A stretch of DNA of 64,000 bases from Terana coerulea. Taxonomy: Eukaryota > Basidiomycota > Agaricomycetes > Polyporales > Phanerochaetaceae. The notes beneath the pieces were generated by a model, which was not told the DNA's origin, did no database searches, and saw nothing but the letters and a program-made list of their open reading frames with translations. The DNA lies in the NCBI GenBank assembly GCA_024811115.1, contig JAKOGH010000700.1, forward strand, positions 1 to 64,000. Direction: 5' to 3'. Made by a program: the position numbers and the translations under genes. Below are positions 59,717-64,000 of this stretch, piece by piece. The first letter of the stretch is position 1; each line of letters begins with the position of its first letter.

Positions 59717-61460
59717 CTAGCGGAACGGTTCGCGTCTCGGTGGAGCAGATCCACGAGCGGCATTGGTCCTGGCGTCGGACAGGCTCGCGCTCCGGCGAGA
59801 TCGCGGGTTCTGGCTGGGCAGAGGTGTCGCAGCGATGGATGAGCTTGTACGGCGCGCAGGTCTACGGGGGACATCATTTAGCCTTCCGCGAGTTGTTCCC
59901 GGAAGTTCCCTGTTGCCATGAGGTCGCACACCCACTGGCAGTGACTCTCGGCCCGAGGTGTTGCGGTCGGGTGCAGCTGGATGGTTGATACGGGTCGCAG
60001 AGACAGGAGAAGGAGGAACGGCAGGAGCTGGAGCGGCAGGAGCTAGAGCGACAGGAGCTGGAGCAGCAAGAGCAGGCGCGGCACGAGCAGGAGCGGCAAG
60101 AGCAGGAGCGGTACAATCAGGAGCAGCAGGAGCAGGAGCGGCAGAAGAAGGAGTGGCAGCGGTGGGCAGCGACGAAGACGTAACGAAGGTATTGGATGAA
60201 GCTGACATTGTGGGCCTGGAGATCGGGGAGGGCGTGGGACGTGGCTCATCAGATGGCAAAGAGTGCACTGCAGGTGGTCCTGGAATATAAACAGAGCTGC
60301 TCGTGGTGCCTCCAGTTGATCCCTCGGTATCATCTACAAGCGAAGGCATGTCTGCATACTGGGCCAAATCCTGTCAGCGAACAAACAGTTATTACATACT
60401 TCATGACTCACCGCATCCTCGTCGGTAGTATCGCTTTCGGCCTCTGCACTGGTATCCCCATCCACGCTCACCGAGGATGCATCCGAAGGCACATCCGCAA
60501 GCTGGGCCAAGTCCTGTCAGTGAATGAACGGCTATAAAATACGTCACGACTTACCACATCTTCGTCGGTAGTATCGCTTTCGACGTCCGTACCAGTATGC
60601 CCGTCGGAGCTTAACGATATACCTGCGCCCTGTGGTGCTGTCAAGATCCGGCTGGAATGCGGGGCTGCATCCACACTCACCGAGGATGCATCCGTGGTCT
60701 CGTTTAAGGCAGCATAGTCGGTGTCCTGTGCAGCTACAACCATGTCCACGTCTACGTCCAGCTGAGGGATTGCGTCTGCTTCCATCTCCGGAGGTATTCC
60801 TGTATCCCTCGGAGCGGATACCGCGCCCACCAAGTTGCGCTTGGCCATCTGGCCACGCGGCCGCTTGAGTATTGACACTTGCGGTTTAGTCCAGCGGAGA
60901 AGCCGTCGCGCAGCAAAGACAAAGAGGAGTGTACAAATGATACCGGCGATAAAAGCTGCACTCGTGGCGGAGCCTGGGCCTATAGACATTCTGGTTACAT
61001 AAGTATTGTCAGTCGCTCTCATGGATTAGAAGTGTTGTGTCTTACCTATGCTGCTGGCCACGTCCAACATTTACGATGTATGTCCGTATAAAATATTCGT
61101 GTACGACCGGCGGAGCGTCGCTTCCGGATTCTTTCCCGTCGTGTTTCTTTCCCAAACTATCATTCGCTGTCAGCCATCTCAACCCACAATATTTGGAAAG
61201 CAAACTCACTAGCGCATGACGCTATCCAGCACCCCGTAGCCCCATTCCGTTTTTAAGCTATCCGCAGCCACAGGCTCGACAGTTGTATCGGGAGTCAATG
61301 TCTTGCGCTCTGGAATCGTTTGGGCATGGTTCACTGCGGGCGCAGGATCGAGCATAAGACTGTTTCTAGGATAAAACTTCACTAGATGGCTCAGATAGGT
61401 GTAAGCCTTTGTCATCAACCTATCACGAAGGCGGGAGAGCTTTCCAAGCACCGCGAACAT
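59717..61460 (-). CDS. Single-pass membrane protein with duplicated exon, function unknown
   Basis: I do not recognise this protein. Starting at ATG 61460 (MFAVLGKLSRLRDRLMTKA), exons splice in frame through TEWGYGVLDSVMR, then YLGKKHDGKESGSDAPP and RTYIVNVGRGQQH, to MSIGPGSATSAAFIAGII, a clear transmembrane helix (AAFIAGIICTLLFVFAARRL) followed by basic KRPRGQMAKR, which predicts an N-out, C-in topology. The cytoplasmic part has DASSVSVD and ESDTTDED blocks that occur twice, in two exons separated by two similar 41-nt introns (60514-60554 and 60371-60411), followed by DLAQLADVPS and DLAQYADMPS. The C-terminus is Ala/Pro-rich (about 60000-60160), produced by a short tandem repeat, and then Arg/Ser-rich, ending PPRREPFR. 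The N-terminal part before the helix has no signal peptide. Membrane tether or cortical adaptor is only a guess. Confidence 0.65.
60001..60165. repeat. Minisatellite encoding Ala-Pro repeats
   Basis: On plus the sequence is a purine-rich array of imperfect units close to GGAGCAGCAGGAGCGGCA of 9-15 bp (CAGGAGCGGCAAGAG and variants). On the coding minus strand it gives AAPAPAAP-type repeats inside the membrane protein gene. Such arrays often vary in copy number. Confidence 0.75.
60371..60554 (-). repeat. Tandem duplication of an intron-exon unit
   Basis: The introns at 60371-60411 and 60514-60554 are both 41 nt and identical at 31 of 41 positions by my alignment. The exons around them share TCGTCGGTAGTATCGCTTTC on plus and encode ESDTTDED twice. 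The unit is about 143 bp. Retained similarity in the introns suggests a fairly recent duplication. Confidence 0.8.
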
Positions 61461-62230
61461 CGTAATAGTTGAAAGAGTGCGGAAGTTGGGGAGCAAAACA
61501 AGTTAAGATGATGGCGAGGAGAAGAAACCGGGCGGGGGAGGGGGGGGAGAGGAGAGCTGGATATGCCATTATATACGTCGCCAAAGGGTCTTGTTTTGTG
61601 CCCGTTTGACAGACGACTTCCGAGGAGGAAGTGTCTGAAAGCGGCCGAACGTTCACTACTTATGGACACCTGCCGGTTTGAGCGTCGCCGCCTCGGCACC
61701 GGCCGACGGGTCACCGGTCAAGCTTCAGCGCTTCAGCTTCAAGAGTCAAGACTGCAAGCCGAGTCCCGACCGCCCGTTCTTTTATCTGGACCACTATATT
61801 AGTCTCCCCGAGGCAGACAGCGAACACAGCGGGTCAACCTGCGCTTTGGGCTACGGATACGCTGTTAAGCGTCTGCTACTACCGGGGCGGGTGGTTGCAG
61901 GTGTTCCTGTTTGATCCCATCATATCATCACGTGCATCCATCAAGCTGTGTTTGTCGCGTCCGACGCAGTCGCGACTCAGTTGCGCCGTGCTTCACTTCT
62001 GTACAGAGGTGCCCATTATGCATAGGGGGAGTGTCATGATATATTTAAGAATGCGTGAGCAATTAGTGGGTGGTTATTCCACATGCCTTATAGGTCAGTG
62101 TGGGCAGAGAACAGCGCACCGCGCACACCTCAAGATATAGTATTCACCATGGGTCTGTCTCGTTACAACATGACCTGCCATCCTGCTCAAGCGAATGAAT
62201 TTTCGCAGCCTATTCAAGGTCTCATCATCT
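61461..62230. other. Intergenic, 0.77 kb
   Basis: Promoter and leader of the membrane protein gene plus unassigned sequence. A G-rich run lies near 61530-61555. No gene is recognised. Confidence 0.4.
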
Positions 62231-62669
62231 CTAGCCGTACAGCCGGGGTGAACTGGTGTGCCCTGCTTGTCTGATTGCCCTAGTAGTAAGAAAGTGTAAA
62301 ATGACGACAGCGTCGCAGCGAGCATAGGGAGAACAACCTTTCCCGCAGCATAAAAGCCCAGGGCCAGATGATGAAACGGCCGAACGATGAGCAGCCTTCG
62401 CGGGTACGGCATCCAAGATCCTGTCGAAAGGATTGTCTTCTGAAGCCTCTGAGTCGATGTGCGGTGGTGGCGAAGGCTGAGGTGGAGGAGAACCTGGTCG
62501 GAAGTCACCAGTGTATAAGGTGTAGACGCCATCCTGCAGGTCGAAAGAGCCCTGCAGGGTGGGGGCACGACAAGAGCAGAGCGAGAAATGCATAGGAAAA
62601 CGCGCGAATATTTTCGGGCGTCTAACATACCAAATCCAGCGAAACACGTCCAAATCCGGAACACCTCAT
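62231..62669 (-). CDS. Small hypothetical protein, doubtful
   Basis: A model starting at ATG 62669 (MRCSGFGRVSLDL), with an intron of about 79 nt (GTATGTTAG to CCTGCAG, near 62624-62546), continues SFDLQDGVYTLYTGDFRPG, a Pro-rich stretch, and EASEDNPFDRILDAVPAK. The frame then runs to TAG at 62231 with a Cys-rich end. In the adjacent frame the same DNA encodes a hydrophobic segment (LALGFYAAGKVVLPMLAATL) that would make a convincing membrane helix, so a one-base slip may hide the true C-terminus. No family is recognised. The splice signals and the biased middle make coding possible, but I cannot exclude noise. Confidence 0.35.
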
Positions 62670-64000
62670 ACGACCCCCGCGTCAAAATACAGACTACACT
62701 ATATAGTCGCTTGTCAATGTCGTTATCATCTCCACCGGCCGTCTCTCGCAAACTGCATATTGCCTCGATTCAAGGACACTGGCACCGGTACTATATCGGA
62801 CAAAGCCACCTGTTTGATTCAGACTGCGCCGCGGCGCTGCTACGTACGCACTTGCTGTGCATGCTCGACAAGCTCGAAAGGCACGGGCTGCTCGCGCGGA
62901 GGACGATAGCTGTCAGATGCAAGAGGTATGTGTCCTCGCAATTATGCGATTCTCCGCGCTCATGGCGAATTTCAGATGACCGAAACTCCTACGGACAGCG
63001 AGATCCTGCTGCCGGTAGATCGTGATGTAGGGGACATTACTCATGTACGCAAGACCATTGTTATTTGTCGTAACTTCTGATAACATACCTTGCGTATGGG
63101 CGATTCAGCTCCTGGACTTGAACGTTCCTCAGCAAGATGGGCCGATACTATAAGGGATCCACGACAATTTCGAGGTATGTCGCCCTCATTTTTGCCCTTA
63201 ACTTGAGCTGAAGCAGTTTCAAGCCCCTCGTTTCTGTACCTGCTACGCGACAGAAGCGCAAGAACCACCATTTCGCTCCAGCCGTGCCAGTAGAGCCCAC
63301 TCGGGTTCACGAAAGGATGAAGAAGTCGACAGTGCTGAGGGAGATCGTCAAATACTCCAAGTATATGTTCGAGAACCGTGGAGGAAATCAATGATTGGGT
63401 TGGTTTTCCTAGCAAGCCGACGGGAGGATGAAGTACTTATTCCGAAAATCGCGCTCAAGCGAACAACCGAGAAGTGCTCGCCCTCCCTCGGGACGTACCT
63501 CGGATGTGTGTGATAGAACCAAGTCACGACCGGGGCGCGAGCGGGAAGCGCAATACTCATAGGACACAGTGAGAGCCAAGACTCGGAGGCTGTCCCACTG
63601 AAGAGACGTAGGCTTCTCCAACACGCTAGCGCCAGTAAATAGCAAAACTGATACTTCTCACAGATCCTAATTCCTTGGCCAGGACTGGTATAGCGTCATC
63701 GCTGCCTCCGTACGCGAGCGATGCGCTGCCGTGCTGGAAGAAGAGGGAGAGGGAGAGTGTTGGCTAGGAGAGCCTGGCAGTGCAGGAGCTGTTATTACGA
63801 CGCTCGGCGATGACACGGAGACTGCCAGGCTGTGAAGGTTAATGAGCGCCGAGGCTCGAGGCGCGCTCCGCCACCACTGGCAATTGTCCTGACAGTAGAC
63901 CCATGAATGAAGCCGCCCTCGAACGGGAGGATGGTTCCTATCAAAGCACCATGGGCCATCCCGCTGCCGCACACCGGTTAGGTTCGAGGATGTGGAAGAG
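62670..64000. other. Terminal region without a supported gene
   Basis: A plus-strand frame at 62717-63025 begins MSLSSPPAVSRKLHIASIQG and has some protein-like bias but no recognisable family. A minus-strand frame at 63667-63972 shows resemblance at DNA level to 9.69-9.79 kb. The window may end inside a gene. I make no CDS call. Confidence 0.35.

Noticed and set aside
62717..63025. Plus-strand hypothetical protein
   Set aside because: Some bias towards protein-like composition but no family, splice or expression evidence; overlaps an alternative minus frame.

Overview
This window is nuclear DNA of a filamentous basidiomycete, most likely an agaricomycete (mushroom or polypore relative). The evidence is many short (about 40-90 nt) GT-AG introns, compact genes on both strands, and protein families typical of this group: paralogous 2OG-Fe(II) oxygenases, GH16 glucanase, a LIM/C1/RhoGAP protein and a GIT1-type permease. 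Assignment below class level would be a guess. I see no rRNA, tRNA, CRISPR array or intact transposon.

Layout. 0.6-2.1 kb: a broken 2OG-Fe(II) oxygenase. 2.3-4.2 kb (-): a mitochondrial PPR protein, divergent from a rad21 cohesin kleisin (4.5-6.8 kb). 7.2-12.0 kb: two neighbouring minus-strand members of an unrecognised acidic protein family, separated by about 1.35 kb that holds a large palindrome; a third member lies at 37.8-39.5 kb. 13.2-14.5 kb (-): GH16 glucanase. 15.6-17.4 kb: pepsin-type aspartic protease. 17.6-18.5 kb (-): very-long-chain 3-hydroxyacyl-CoA dehydratase (PHS1). 19.0-19.9 kb (-): bZIP factor. 21.9-23.8 kb: FCP/SCP-type phosphatase. 25.1-26.8 kb: BTB protein. 27.4-32.3 kb (-): LIM-LIM-coiled-coil-C1-RhoGAP protein. 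34.6-37.1 kb: MFS permease. 40.8-42.3 kb (-): second 2OG-Fe(II) oxygenase. 42.9-45.4 kb: RHAMM/HMMR-like coiled-coil protein, convergent with a cysteine synthase-like gene (45.5-46.8 kb, -). 47.3-48.1 kb (-): Arf6. 48.4-50.7 kb (-): LRR protein, divergent from rad23 (50.9-52.5 kb). 53.2-57.3 kb: a large protein whose N-terminus looks like a TPP1/Est3 telomere OB fold. 59.7-61.5 kb (-): a single-pass membrane protein with a duplicated exon and an Ala-Pro minisatellite. 62.2-62.7 kb (-): a doubtful small gene.

The genes are mostly unrelated housekeeping, wall and signalling genes and form no operon-like pathway. The most notable contents are the probable TPP1/Est3-like protein with an SQ-rich tail, the three-copy acidic family, and the two decayed or damaged oxygenase paralogues.

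A caution for every reader: about fourteen single-base frameshifts interrupt otherwise well-conserved reading frames (rad21, rad23 twice, HMMR twice, TPP1-like three times, and others), several next to short homopolymers. Consensus indel errors are the simplest explanation for most of them, so broken frames here should not be taken as pseudogenes without read evidence. Gene models below were joined by eye from splice signals and reading frame, and exact exon ends are estimates.
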